Positions 1-5,123 of a DNA stretch of 5,921 nt are shown in pieces (position 1 is the stretch's first letter; each line of letters opens with the position of its first letter). The position numbers and the translations under genes were made by a program. Origin of the DNA: an uncultured Eubacteriales bacterium (GTDB lineage Bacteria > Bacillota_A > Clostridia > Christensenellales > Aristaeellaceae); contig CADBLV010000002.1 in the NCBI GenBank assembly GCA_902795555.1, forward strand, positions 1 to 5,921, written 5' to 3'. A model generated the notes under the pieces. It saw nothing but the letters and a program-made list of their open reading frames with translations. It did not search any database and was not told where the DNA came from.

Positions 1-25
1 CGTCATACAGATCCCAGATTTCCAT
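1..25 (-). CDS. Start of a probable NUDIX hydrolase (partial, runs off the left edge)
   Basis: Read on the minus strand, an ATG at 25-23 opens the peptide MEIWDLYD before the window ends. This opening resembles the N-terminus of many Firmicutes NUDIX hydrolases and isopentenyl-diphosphate-isomerase-like proteins, which begin ME-x-W-D-L-Y-D. A purine-rich GGGGGA (about 33-38) lies 7-8 bases before the ATG and fits a ribosome binding site. The gene would start 26 bases after the TAA at 54-52, so it fits as the last visible member of a minus-strand cluster with the acetyltransferase. The NUDIX box is outside the window, so the family call rests on eight residues and resemblance from memory. Confidence 0.42.
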
Positions 26-51
26 CAATCTGTCCCCCGTTCCGCACTGTT

Positions 52-199
52 TTACCGGATCAGTTCCCTCAGATCCCGTATCTTTGTATAGCTCGTTTCC
101 ACGTCCGAAGCCGGATTGGCCGCGATCAGGATCGGTGTAATCCCCATGGCAGCCGTCCCGGCTGATCGCATCTTCGATCACATCGAAAAAGCGTTCACG
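52..199 (-). pseudogene. Degenerate C-terminal remnant resembling a HAD-superfamily hydrolase (frame-disrupted)
   Basis: Two minus-strand frames join into something protein-like. From about 199 to 155 one frame reads RERFFDVIEDAISRD, where E-D-x-x-x-x-D resembles the acidic G-D-x-x-x-x-D motif IV of HAD hydrolases. From about 153 to 52 a different frame reads AAMGITPILIAANP, then SDVETSYTKIRDLRELIR and a TAA stop. That is the style of a HAD C-terminus (A-x-x-M-G-I-x-x-I-L-I, then I-x-x-L-x-E-L). The second frame is closed upstream by TGA at 180-178, so no single frame spans both parts. The spacing between the second Asp and the M-G is a couple of residues shorter than usual, so a small out-of-frame deletion near 150-157 is inferred. 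The nucleophile motif D-x-D is absent; upstream sequence is the acetyltransferase gene. A short ORF from the ATG at 171-169 (39 codons) or at 147-145 is an alternative. The assignment is tentative. Confidence 0.35.
151..180. repeat. Two adjacent perfect inverted repeats
   Basis: Two palindromes share base 163. AGCCG-TCC-CGGCT (151-163) has five-base arms and a three-base loop, and TGATCG-CATCTT-CGATCA (163-180) has six-base arms and a six-base loop. A smaller dyad CGAT-CAC-ATCG (175-185) overlaps the second. No T-run follows on either strand, so they do not look like an intrinsic terminator. They sit where the HAD-like reading frame breaks. Confidence 0.5.
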
Positions 200-680
200 G
201 CAGCATAATCTTCATATATCCGCAGGTAAACGGGAAGAAATCAAACTTCTCTGTGCCTGTATGAATTGCGCCATAACCTTCATACCACTTTCGGAGAACT
301 GTATTCTCTTCCACAATGCTCAGGTTCATCACAGTACAGTTCTGTTCCCGGGCTGTTTTGATGGCATGCTGAAGCAGTTCACCGCCGATTCCCCTGTGCC
401 GGCATTCAGGAAGCACGGAAAGGCTTCCCAATTCGCATGCTCCCTGTTCACGGAGCAGGAGGGAGTAATAACCGCAAATCCTGCCGTCCTCCTCATCCAG
501 AAACATGAGCCTGTGTTCGCCGTCCATATGCCAGGCCAGTCTTTCTTCCGTGGTGGCAAAAGCGGTAAACCGCGGTGCGTTTTCTCTGGTGAAACCGAAT
601 TCGTCAGCAACTGTCTGAAAGCACTTCCTGATCAGATCCGCACAGGCCGAAAGCTCTTCACGTTTGACTTCTCTGATCAT
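195..680 (-). CDS. GNAT-family N-acetyltransferase
   Basis: A complete 161-residue protein of typical GNAT length, expected to transfer an acetyl group from acetyl-CoA to an amine in the cytoplasm; the substrate is not predictable. Motif A is clear: strand ELGSLSVLP (about 83-91) then the acetyl-CoA pyrophosphate loop R94-H-R-G97-I-G99-G and helix ELLQHAI. Motif B follows with NTVLRKWYEGYGA (126-138), including the usual W/F-Y-E-x-x-G signature. The ATG start at 680-678 is supported by GGAGGG (689-694) eight bases upstream and by the usual MIRE-type opening. A promoter is seen at 723-751. It is divergent from the small ORF/phosphoesterase pair and is followed downstream by a HAD-like remnant and a probable NUDIX gene with no obvious terminator between. 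Family call is firm; function is open. Confidence 0.93.
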   Translation of the reverse strand: MIREVKREELSACADLIRKCFQTVADEFGFTRENAPRFTAFATTEERLAWHMDGEHRLMFLDEEDGRICGYYSLLLREQGACELGSLSVLPECRHRGIGGELLQHAIKTAREQNCTVMNLSIVEENTVLRKWYEGYGAIHTGTEKFDFFPFTCGYMKIMLP

Positions 681-722
681 CCTTTATGCCCTCCGTTACA
701 GATTTTTCGAAAGGTTGCGTTC

Positions 723-751
723 ACTATACTATGGAAAACAGGTAAAGTCAA
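723..751 (-). promoter_or_regulatory. Sigma-A-type promoter for the GNAT gene
   Basis: On the minus strand TTGACT (751-746) and TATAGT (728-723) are separated by exactly 17 bases, close to the TTGACA/TATAAT consensus. Transcription would start near 716, leaving a leader of about 35 bases that contains the GGAGGG ribosome binding site. It is back to back with the rightward promoter at 767-795. Confidence 0.72.
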
Positions 752-766
752 GCGTTTGCAGGCTTC

Positions 767-795
767 TTGACATCGTGGCCTTTTTTCTGTACAGT
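767..795 (+). promoter_or_regulatory. Sigma-A-type promoter for the small ORF and phosphoesterase
   Basis: A perfect TTGACA (767-772) is followed after 17 bases by TACAGT (790-795), a four-of-six match to the -10 consensus. Transcription would begin near 802, about 25 bases before the ATG of the small ORF at 827. The -35 box lies 15 bases from the -35 box of the opposite promoter, so one bound regulator could touch both. Confidence 0.62.
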
Positions 796-826
796 TTAAT
801 GGACAGCATGGCGCAGGGAGGATCTG

Positions 827-970
827 ATGGTTGCTGTGAATGATACTGCTGTTCGCAAAATCCAGAATGTATACTGTGATCGTGTCTCTGAAATCAAAAG
901 CGACGAATTGCCGATGCGTCATGCAGCGAACATAATGAAGATGGAAGCGTATGCGCTGGGGAGAATCTGA
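827..970 (+). CDS. Small 47-residue protein of unknown function, coupled to the phosphoesterase
   Basis: An ATG at 827 opens 47 codons closing with TGA at 968-970. A strong AGGGAGG (815-821) sits five bases before the ATG, and an in-frame TAA at 797-799 limits the gene on the left. The peptide begins MVAVNDTAVRKIQNVYCDRV and ends RHAANIMKMEAYALGRI. It is charged, has no signal peptide or membrane segment, one cysteine, and looks like two amphipathic helices split by a D-E-L-P turn. The stop lies one base before the ATG (972) of the phosphoesterase, whose ribosome binding site is inside this ORF, so translational coupling is likely. I do not recognise the family. It could be a real small protein or partner, or a leader peptide that sets phosphoesterase expression. 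Balanced composition and good initiation signals favour a translated gene. Confidence 0.62.
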   Translation: MVAVNDTAVRKIQNVYCDRVSEIKSDELPMRHAANIMKMEAYALGRI

Positions 971-971
971 C

Positions 972-1655
972 ATGAAAATCGGGATTATTTCTGACACCCA
1001 TAACCTCCTTCGACCCGAAGTCATCCGGAACCTGCAGGGCTGCGACTGTATTCTCCATGCCGGGGATGTCAGCAGCCGGGAAATTCTGGATCAGCTGGAG
1101 CAGATTGCGCCGGTGAAGGTTGTCCGCGGGAATAATGATAAGGAATGGGCGGAGCATCTGCCTCTGTTTCTGGACTTCGAGCTGGGCGGCCTGCGGATCT
1201 GTATGACTCATAAAAAGAAAGACCTTCCCGGGGATCTGACGCCTTATGATCTGGTGATCTGCGGTCATACCCATCAATACGCTTCTGTCTGGCAGGATTC
1301 TGTCGGAAAGAAGAGGACACTGGTGTTCAATCCGGGCAGCTGCGGACCGCGCCGGTTTATCCAGCCGATCACCATGGCCATCCTGGAGATTGATCCGGAT
1401 GGATGGGCTGTCCGGCAGATCAATATTCCGCACGCAGTCAGGGAAAAGGCGCCGAAGATTAACAGCGGAGATATCTGCAGGCAGATTGAAGTCGTGGTGC
1501 GGGATACGGAGAAAGGCTTATCGGTGGACGCCATCGCGAAGAAGCACAGCCTTGATCCGGCGCTGGTGGAACAAATTGTCCGATTGTATGTGACACATCC
1601 CAGCGTGACCGTTGACGGAATCATGACGAAAATGGGATTGCTGGGAAAGCTGTAA
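972..1655 (+). CDS. YfcE/MJ0936-type metallophosphoesterase with a C-terminal HTH-like extension
   Basis: A complete 227-residue calcineurin-like phosphoesterase, expected to hydrolyse phosphomono- or diesters with a two-metal centre in the cytoplasm. The metal-binding motifs appear in order: S7-D8-T-H10, G31-D32, G53-N-N55-D56, H80 (MTH), and G98-H99-T-H101. N-P-G-S (120-123) closes the core, as in YfcE. The core ends near residue 155. A further segment (about 160-227) with KGLSVDAIAKKHSLDPALVE looks like a helix-turn-helix and then a second short helical unit; most YfcE proteins, at about 160-185 residues, lack this. I chose the ATG at 972, not 951, because MKIGIISDTH is the canonical family start and GGGGAGA (958-964) lies seven bases upstream. 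It follows the 47-codon ORF by one base. Substrate is unknown. Confidence 0.95.
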   Translation: MKIGIISDTHNLLRPEVIRNLQGCDCILHAGDVSSREILDQLEQIAPVKVVRGNNDKEWAEHLPLFLDFELGGLRICMTHKKKDLPGDLTPYDLVICGHTHQYASVWQDSVGKKRTLVFNPGSCGPRRFIQPITMAILEIDPDGWAVRQINIPHAVREKAPKINSGDICRQIEVVVRDTEKGLSVDAIAKKHSLDPALVEQIVRLYVTHPSVTVDGIMTKMGLLGKL

Positions 1656-1826
1656 AGGCAGCCATTTCTGCGTTCATTCCCTCCGGCGGGCCATAATCGC
1701 CGCCCCCGTCATTCAAAGGCATGCATTCTTTCTCCTAAATGATTGGCATTTGCTTGAAGCACCTCCTCAAAACGGTCATCCAGACAGAATGGCAGAGTGA
1801 ACCTGAAAAGCCAATGAACTGTCGGC
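1656..1826. other. Convergent intergenic region
   Basis: This 171-base gap separates the ends of the plus-strand phosphoesterase and the minus-strand acetyltransferase. A GC-rich dyad CGGCG/CGCCG (1684-1688 and 1698-1702) lacks a following T-run, so it is at best a weak terminator stem for the phosphoesterase. On the minus strand a frame with no start of its own codes a protein-like tail ending in ANANHLGERMHAFE at about 1709; it may be a gene relic. No promoter or RNA gene is visible. Confidence 0.4.
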
Positions 1827-1828
1827 TT
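1806..1828 (-). terminator. Weak stem-loop at the end of the second GNAT gene
   Basis: On the minus strand AAGCC (1828-1824) can pair with GGCTT (1812-1808) around an 11-base loop, and the right arm runs into TTTTC. The stem overlaps the TAA stop of the acetyltransferase (1829-1827). With five base pairs and four Ts this is a weak intrinsic terminator at best. Confidence 0.28.
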
Positions 1829-2267
1829 ATCTGTGCAGAGCCATGATAACGGATTTCTCTCTGAAACCGTATTTTTCGTAAAACCGGATTGCTTCATTAC
1901 CATATACGACTTTGACATCGATTTCATGGATCCCGAGCTTTTGGAATGTGTTCAGCGCCCAATCCATGAGTGCCGCACCGTACCCCTTTCCCCTTTCCCA
2001 ATCCAGAACCACAAGGTATTCCAGAATCCCTGTGTTCCCATCGGTACCGATCTTACAGAATCCGGTGATCTTACTGTCGTTATCAATCACAGCAATGTGT
2101 GAAGTGCCCTCTTTAAGTTCGCTTTCGAACTGTTTGATCCTCTGAATGGAAGATGTTTGGGGATAACAACCTTTAAAATGCACGGAAACCTGATTATGAT
2201 GCTCCGCTAATGCTTCCAGGCATTCAAAGAGTTTCCCGGTTTCTTCTGAATGGATCTCTCTGATCAT
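1827..2267 (-). CDS. GNAT-family N-acetyltransferase (second, unrelated paralogue)
   Basis: A 146-residue GNAT protein using acetyl-CoA to acetylate an unidentified amine. Motif A is ILEYLVVLDWERGKGYGAAL (81-100), with the cofactor loop R92-G-K-G95-Y-G97. Motif B is N124-E-A126-I-R-F129-Y130-E-K-Y-G-F135, the common N-x-A-x-x-F-Y-x-x-x-G-F signature. The frame can be extended to a TTG at 2324 (165 residues), but I prefer the ATG at 2267. It has GGGAGG at 2273-2278 five bases upstream, and MIREIHSEE matches how GNAT domains begin, as in the other acetyltransferase here. A strong promoter lies at 2344-2371. The two acetyltransferases share only the family motifs. This gene looks richer in A and T than the operon to its right. 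Confidence 0.93.
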   Translation of the reverse strand: MIREIHSEETGKLFECLEALAEHHNQVSVHFKGCYPQTSSIQRIKQFESELKEGTSHIAVIDNDSKITGFCKIGTDGNTGILEYLVVLDWERGKGYGAALMDWALNTFQKLGIHEIDVKVVYGNEAIRFYEKYGFREKSVIMALHR

Positions 2268-2272
2268 TTCTG

Positions 2273-2278
2273 CCTCCC
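2273..2278 (-). promoter_or_regulatory. Ribosome binding site deciding the start of the second GNAT gene
   Basis: GGGAGG on the minus strand lies five bases before the ATG at 2267-2265. The alternative TTG at 2324-2322 has only GAGGG about three bases away, which is too close, so the shorter protein is favoured. Confidence 0.7.
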
Positions 2279-2343
2279 TGCCCGAATTCTGAATGAGCAG
2301 CTGCTTCACTGAATGGTTATTCAAATTCCCTCTTTCTTCATTT

Positions 2344-2371
2344 ATTATAGACTGCCGAAGATGTTTGTCAA
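2344..2371 (-). promoter_or_regulatory. Consensus sigma-A promoter for the second GNAT gene
   Basis: On the minus strand a perfect TTGACA (2371-2366) and a perfect TATAAT (2349-2344) are 16 bases apart, with AT-rich sequence upstream that could act as an UP element. Transcription would start near 2337, giving a leader of about 70 bases before the ATG at 2267. Confidence 0.85.
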
Positions 2372-2377
2372 TATATC

Positions 2378-2400
2378 AAAAAATCCTCCCGGAAAGGATT
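2378..2400 (-). terminator. Hairpin with T-run between divergent promoters
   Basis: AATCCT (2382-2387) and AGGATT (2395-2400) are perfect six-base arms around a seven-base loop. On the minus strand the stem runs into six Ts (2383-2378), the form of a small intrinsic terminator. No minus-strand gene lies to its right, so it would only stop antisense transcripts entering from the operon. Its right arm touches the rightward -35 box, so it may instead be an operator. Confidence 0.4.
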
Positions 2401-2429
2401 GACTTGGAGTAAGCTTTAACGGTTAGAAT
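2399..2429 (+). promoter_or_regulatory. Promoter of the isomerase operon with a 19-bp spacer, possibly MerR-family controlled
   Basis: TTGACT (2399-2404) and TAGAAT (2424-2429) are separated by 19 bases, the overlong spacing typical of promoters twisted open by MerR-family activators. CTTGGAGT (2403-2410) equals the left half of the common MerR-family dyad CTTGGAGT-NN-ACTCCAAG and sits in the usual place against the -35 box. The right half (2413-2420) keeps four of eight bases. The -10 box is also the left arm of the perfect dyad TAGAAT-A-ATTCTA (2424-2436). Transcription would start about 20-25 bases before the ATG at 2462. Confidence 0.5.
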
Positions 2430-2461
2430 AATTCTATCTGAATCATGGAGGGCTTTGCTGT

Positions 2462-3304
2462 ATGTTATTGGGAGGAACCGTGGCCGGACATTACGACACC
2501 CCGGCGGAATGGGAACAACTGCTGACGGCGTCACATTTCAAGGCTGTGACAGCGCCTTTTGATTGCCGCACACCCGGAAAAGAAATCGCCGACTATTGCG
2601 CCGCCGCGAAGCGTCAAAGCGCCGTGATCGCGGAAGTCGGCGTATGGAAAAATCCTTTCGATCCCGACCCTGCCCGCGCTGCAGCCGCGCTGGATTACGC
2701 CAAAGGTCAGCTGGCCCTGGCTGATAAATGGGGCATTCCCTGCTGCGTCAATATCGTGGGCACGCAGAGCGCCGCTGGCTGGGACGCCGCGGACAAAAGC
2801 AATTTCACCCCGGAAACCTATGAAAAGATCATCGCCTGCATCCGTGACATCATCGACAGTGTGAAGCCCGACCGGGCGTTTTACTGCATCGAGCCCATGC
2901 CATGGATGGTCCCGGACAGCCCGGAGGCTTATCTCCGGCTCATCCGGGACGTGGACCGGAAGCAGTTCGGGGCCCACATGGATTTTGTGAATATGATCAA
3001 CTGCCCCCGGCGCTATCTGGACGCGGAAGGTTTCATCGACGAATGCTTCCGTACGCTGGCCCCGTACATCAAAAGCACCCATTTGAAGGACACCCGGATG
3101 CACCCCACCCGGCTGACCACCATTTTGGAAGAATGCAGTCCGGGGGAAGGCACCCTGGATTTTGCCAGCGTGCTGACCATCATAAACCGCTACCTGCCCG
3201 CCGACGCACCTGTGCTGCTGGAACACATGCAGACGTTCGAGGAATATGAAAAAGCCTATGCGTATGTAGCGGCGCAGGCCGCAAAGGCACACATTTCAGT
3301 GTAA
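2462..3304 (+). CDS. Sugar phosphate isomerase/epimerase-like TIM-barrel protein (xylose isomerase-like/AP endonuclease 2 fold)
   Basis: A complete 280-residue protein, close to the usual length of this family of cytoplasmic metal-dependent isomerases and epimerases acting on sugars or polyols. The four expected metal ligands are in place at the ends of barrel strands: E144 (YCIEPMPWM), D174 (GAHMDFVNM), H207 (KSTHLKDT) and E254 (VLLEHMQ). H172 and K209-D210 are further typical active-site positions. There is no signal peptide. The ATG at 2462 has GGAGGG (2447-2452) nine bases upstream. It is the first gene of the rightward operon; 58 bases without a visible terminator separate it from the ABC exporter, and a Gfo/Idh/MocA oxidoreductase follows. 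That pairing is common in sugar, inositol and glycoside catabolism, but the substrate cannot be named. An endonuclease IV role is unlikely, since the fuller set of DNA-repair metal ligands is absent. Confidence 0.9.
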   Translation: MLLGGTVAGHYDTPAEWEQLLTASHFKAVTAPFDCRTPGKEIADYCAAAKRQSAVIAEVGVWKNPFDPDPARAAAALDYAKGQLALADKWGIPCCVNIVGTQSAAGWDAADKSNFTPETYEKIIACIRDIIDSVKPDRAFYCIEPMPWMVPDSPEAYLRLIRDVDRKQFGAHMDFVNMINCPRRYLDAEGFIDECFRTLAPYIKSTHLKDTRMHPTRLTTILEECSPGEGTLDFASVLTIINRYLPADAPVLLEHMQTFEEYEKAYAYVAAQAAKAHISV

Positions 3305-3318
3305 TACGAAGATCACAC

Positions 3319-3330
3319 GCATGAACATGC
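3319..3330. repeat. Short inverted repeat in the isomerase-exporter gap
   Basis: GCATG-AA-CATGC is a perfect five-base dyad, flanked by two copies of GATCAC (3311-3316 and near 3334-3339). The two-base centre is too short for a hairpin; it could be a protein site or chance. No promoter is evident beside it. Confidence 0.3.
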
Positions 3331-3362
3331 CCTGATCACGAACACACAGCGGGAGGCAGAGG

Positions 3363-5111
3363 ATGATCAAAACACTGTGGCGGCTCAGCCGCGAAGCGAT
3401 TCGTTACAGGACGCTTTATACCGTCGCCATCCTGTCCACCCTGGCGCTGACGGCGATAAACCTGGCTGCGCCCAAGGCTCTGTCCGCCATGACGGGCATT
3501 GTAGAACAGGGCGTGGACGAAGCCGGCCTGCGCACCATCGTCATGCTGACGGCAGTGCTGGTAGGGTTGTATTTGCTGCGCGTCCTGTTCCGGTTCCTGA
3601 GCAATTACCTGGCGCATAAGGCCGCCTGGTATCTGGTGGGTGATTTGCGCACAAAAACCTACGATAAGCTGGAACATATGCACATGGGCTATTTCCATGA
3701 TAAGCAGACCGGTGACCTGATGAGCCGCGTGGTAAACGACACAAGAGATTTTGAACTGCTCTACGCTCATATGATTCCCGAAGCCATCACAAACCTGGTC
3801 ACGTTCACTGGCGTACTGGTCGTGCTGCTGACCATCAATTGGAAGCTGGCGTTAATCACCTGTGCGCCTATTCCGCTGATTTTCGCTTCAGGATTCATCT
3901 TTTCCAGGAAGGTACGGCCCTATTTCCGCATTTCCCAGAAAAAGATGGGCGAGCTGAATGCTAAATTGCAGGATAATCTGAGCGGCATTCACGAAATACA
4001 ATCCTTCGGCCGGGAGGAATACGAAACCGAACAGGTGAACGAGCGAAACTTCGATCACATCAAAGCCATGCTGCAGGCGCTGAAAATCAGCGCGGTATTC
4101 CATCCATCGGTGGAATTCATTTCCTCCCTGGGTACCATCCTGGTGGTGGGGTTTGGTGGCTATCTGGCATATCGGGAAGGGCTGCGGGTTGCGGACATCG
4201 TGGCGTTTCTGCTGTATCTGAGTCTGTTTTACGGACCTGTGACGGGCCTGGCGAATCTGCTGGAAAGCCTTCAGCAGTCTATGGCCGGGGCGGAGCGCGT
4301 GCTGGACATTCTGGACGCGCCGCAGGAAATTCAGGACAGGCAGGGCGCGAAACCGCTGAAGGAAGTGCAGGGTGAGATTACCTTCGAGCACGTAAGCTTT
4401 GCCTATGACAATAACATTCCCGTGTTACGGGACGTGAGCTTTACATGCCCGCCCGGAAAAATGCTGGCCCTGGTAGGCCCCACGGGAGTAGGTAAAACTA
4501 CCCTGACCCAGCTTATTTCCCGATTCTATGAACCTACCTCCGGCCGCATCCTCATCGACGGGCACGACCTGAATGATGTGACCATAGAAAGCCTCAGGCG
4601 GAGCATCTCCCCCGTTTTGCAGGATACCTTCCTTTTTAACGGCACCATTGCGGATAATATCGGATACGCCATGCCGGAAGCCACGATAGAAGAAATCAAA
4701 GCGGCGGCAGAGGCGGCCAACATCCACGAGGACATCATGGCCATGCCCGACGGTTACAATACTCAGGTGGGCGAACGGGGCCTTCGTCTGTCCGGAGGGC
4801 AGAAGCAGCGCGTCGCCATCGCGCGGGCCATTCTGCGGCGCTCACCCATCATCATTCTGGACGAGGCTACCGCTTCTGTTGATGTGGAAACAGAGCGACA
4901 GATTCAGAAGGCCATCGCCGGCATTGCGGGTCAGTGTACCATCATCGCCATTGCCCACCGTCTGTCTACCATCCGGAACGCCGACCAGATCCTGGTCATC
5001 GAAAACGGCCTCATCACCGAATGCGGCACCCACGCCGAACTGGTGGCTCTGGGTGGCAGCTACACCCGGATGAACAACATTCAAAATACAGCCGAAAACG
5101 GTATTGCGTAA
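3363..5111 (+). CDS. ABC exporter half-transporter (fused membrane and ATPase domains, MsbA/LmrA/BmrA type)
   Basis: A complete 582-residue half-transporter expected to work as a homodimer in the cytoplasmic membrane and to export a substrate using ATP. The membrane domain (about 1-310) shows six hydrophobic segments near 17-38, 56-78, 136-158, 160-181, 243-269 and 275-298. The ATPase domain has every key motif: A-loop Y348, Walker A GPTGVGKT (372-379), Q-loop Q420, signature LSGGQ (476-480), Walker B IIILD ending at D500 with catalytic E501, D-loop S505-V-D507 and switch H532. No residue needed for ATP turnover is missing. The ATG has GGGAGG (3351-3356) six bases upstream. The TAA overlaps the ribosome binding site of the next gene. 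No second ABC half-gene is adjacent, so a heterodimer is unlikely. The substrate is unknown; drug, lipid, peptide or glycoside are all possible. Confidence 0.97.
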   Translation: MIKTLWRLSREAIRYRTLYTVAILSTLALTAINLAAPKALSAMTGIVEQGVDEAGLRTIVMLTAVLVGLYLLRVLFRFLSNYLAHKAAWYLVGDLRTKTYDKLEHMHMGYFHDKQTGDLMSRVVNDTRDFELLYAHMIPEAITNLVTFTGVLVVLLTINWKLALITCAPIPLIFASGFIFSRKVRPYFRISQKKMGELNAKLQDNLSGIHEIQSFGREEYETEQVNERNFDHIKAMLQALKISAVFHPSVEFISSLGTILVVGFGGYLAYREGLRVADIVAFLLYLSLFYGPVTGLANLLESLQQSMAGAERVLDILDAPQEIQDRQGAKPLKEVQGEITFEHVSFAYDNNIPVLRDVSFTCPPGKMLALVGPTGVGKTTLTQLISRFYEPTSGRILIDGHDLNDVTIESLRRSISPVLQDTFLFNGTIADNIGYAMPEATIEEIKAAAEAANIHEDIMAMPDGYNTQVGERGLRLSGGQKQRVAIARAILRRSPIIILDEATASVDVETERQIQKAIAGIAGQCTIIAIAHRLSTIRNADQILVIENGLITECGTHAELVALGGSYTRMNNIQNTAENGIA

Positions 5112-5123
5112 AGGAGTCTGCTT

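Noticed and set aside
261..770. 169-codon plus-strand open frame opposite the first acetyltransferase
   Set aside because: The minus strand codes a GNAT protein with the full motif A and B and a good start; this frame has no domain and runs through the promoter region.
951..971. Earlier ATG at 951 for the phosphoesterase
   Set aside because: It would add MRWGESD before the canonical MKIGIISDTH and overlap the small ORF; the ribosome binding site at 958-964 serves the ATG at 972.
1684..1702. GC-rich dyad after the phosphoesterase as a terminator
   Set aside because: The five-base stem has no T-run behind it, so it does not meet the usual form of an intrinsic terminator.
2268..2324. TTG start giving a 165-residue second acetyltransferase
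   Set aside because: The ATG at 2267 has the better ribosome binding site and a normal GNAT N-terminus; the extra 19 residues add no domain.
2531..3292. Long 253-codon open frame on the minus strand opposite the isomerase
   Set aside because: It is the antisense shadow of a GC-rich gene with clear family motifs; its peptide has no recognisable domain and no ribosome binding site of note.
4425..4744. Minus-strand open frames opposite the ATPase domain
   Set aside because: They lie opposite the Walker A and Q-loop coding sequence and carry no motif or start signal.
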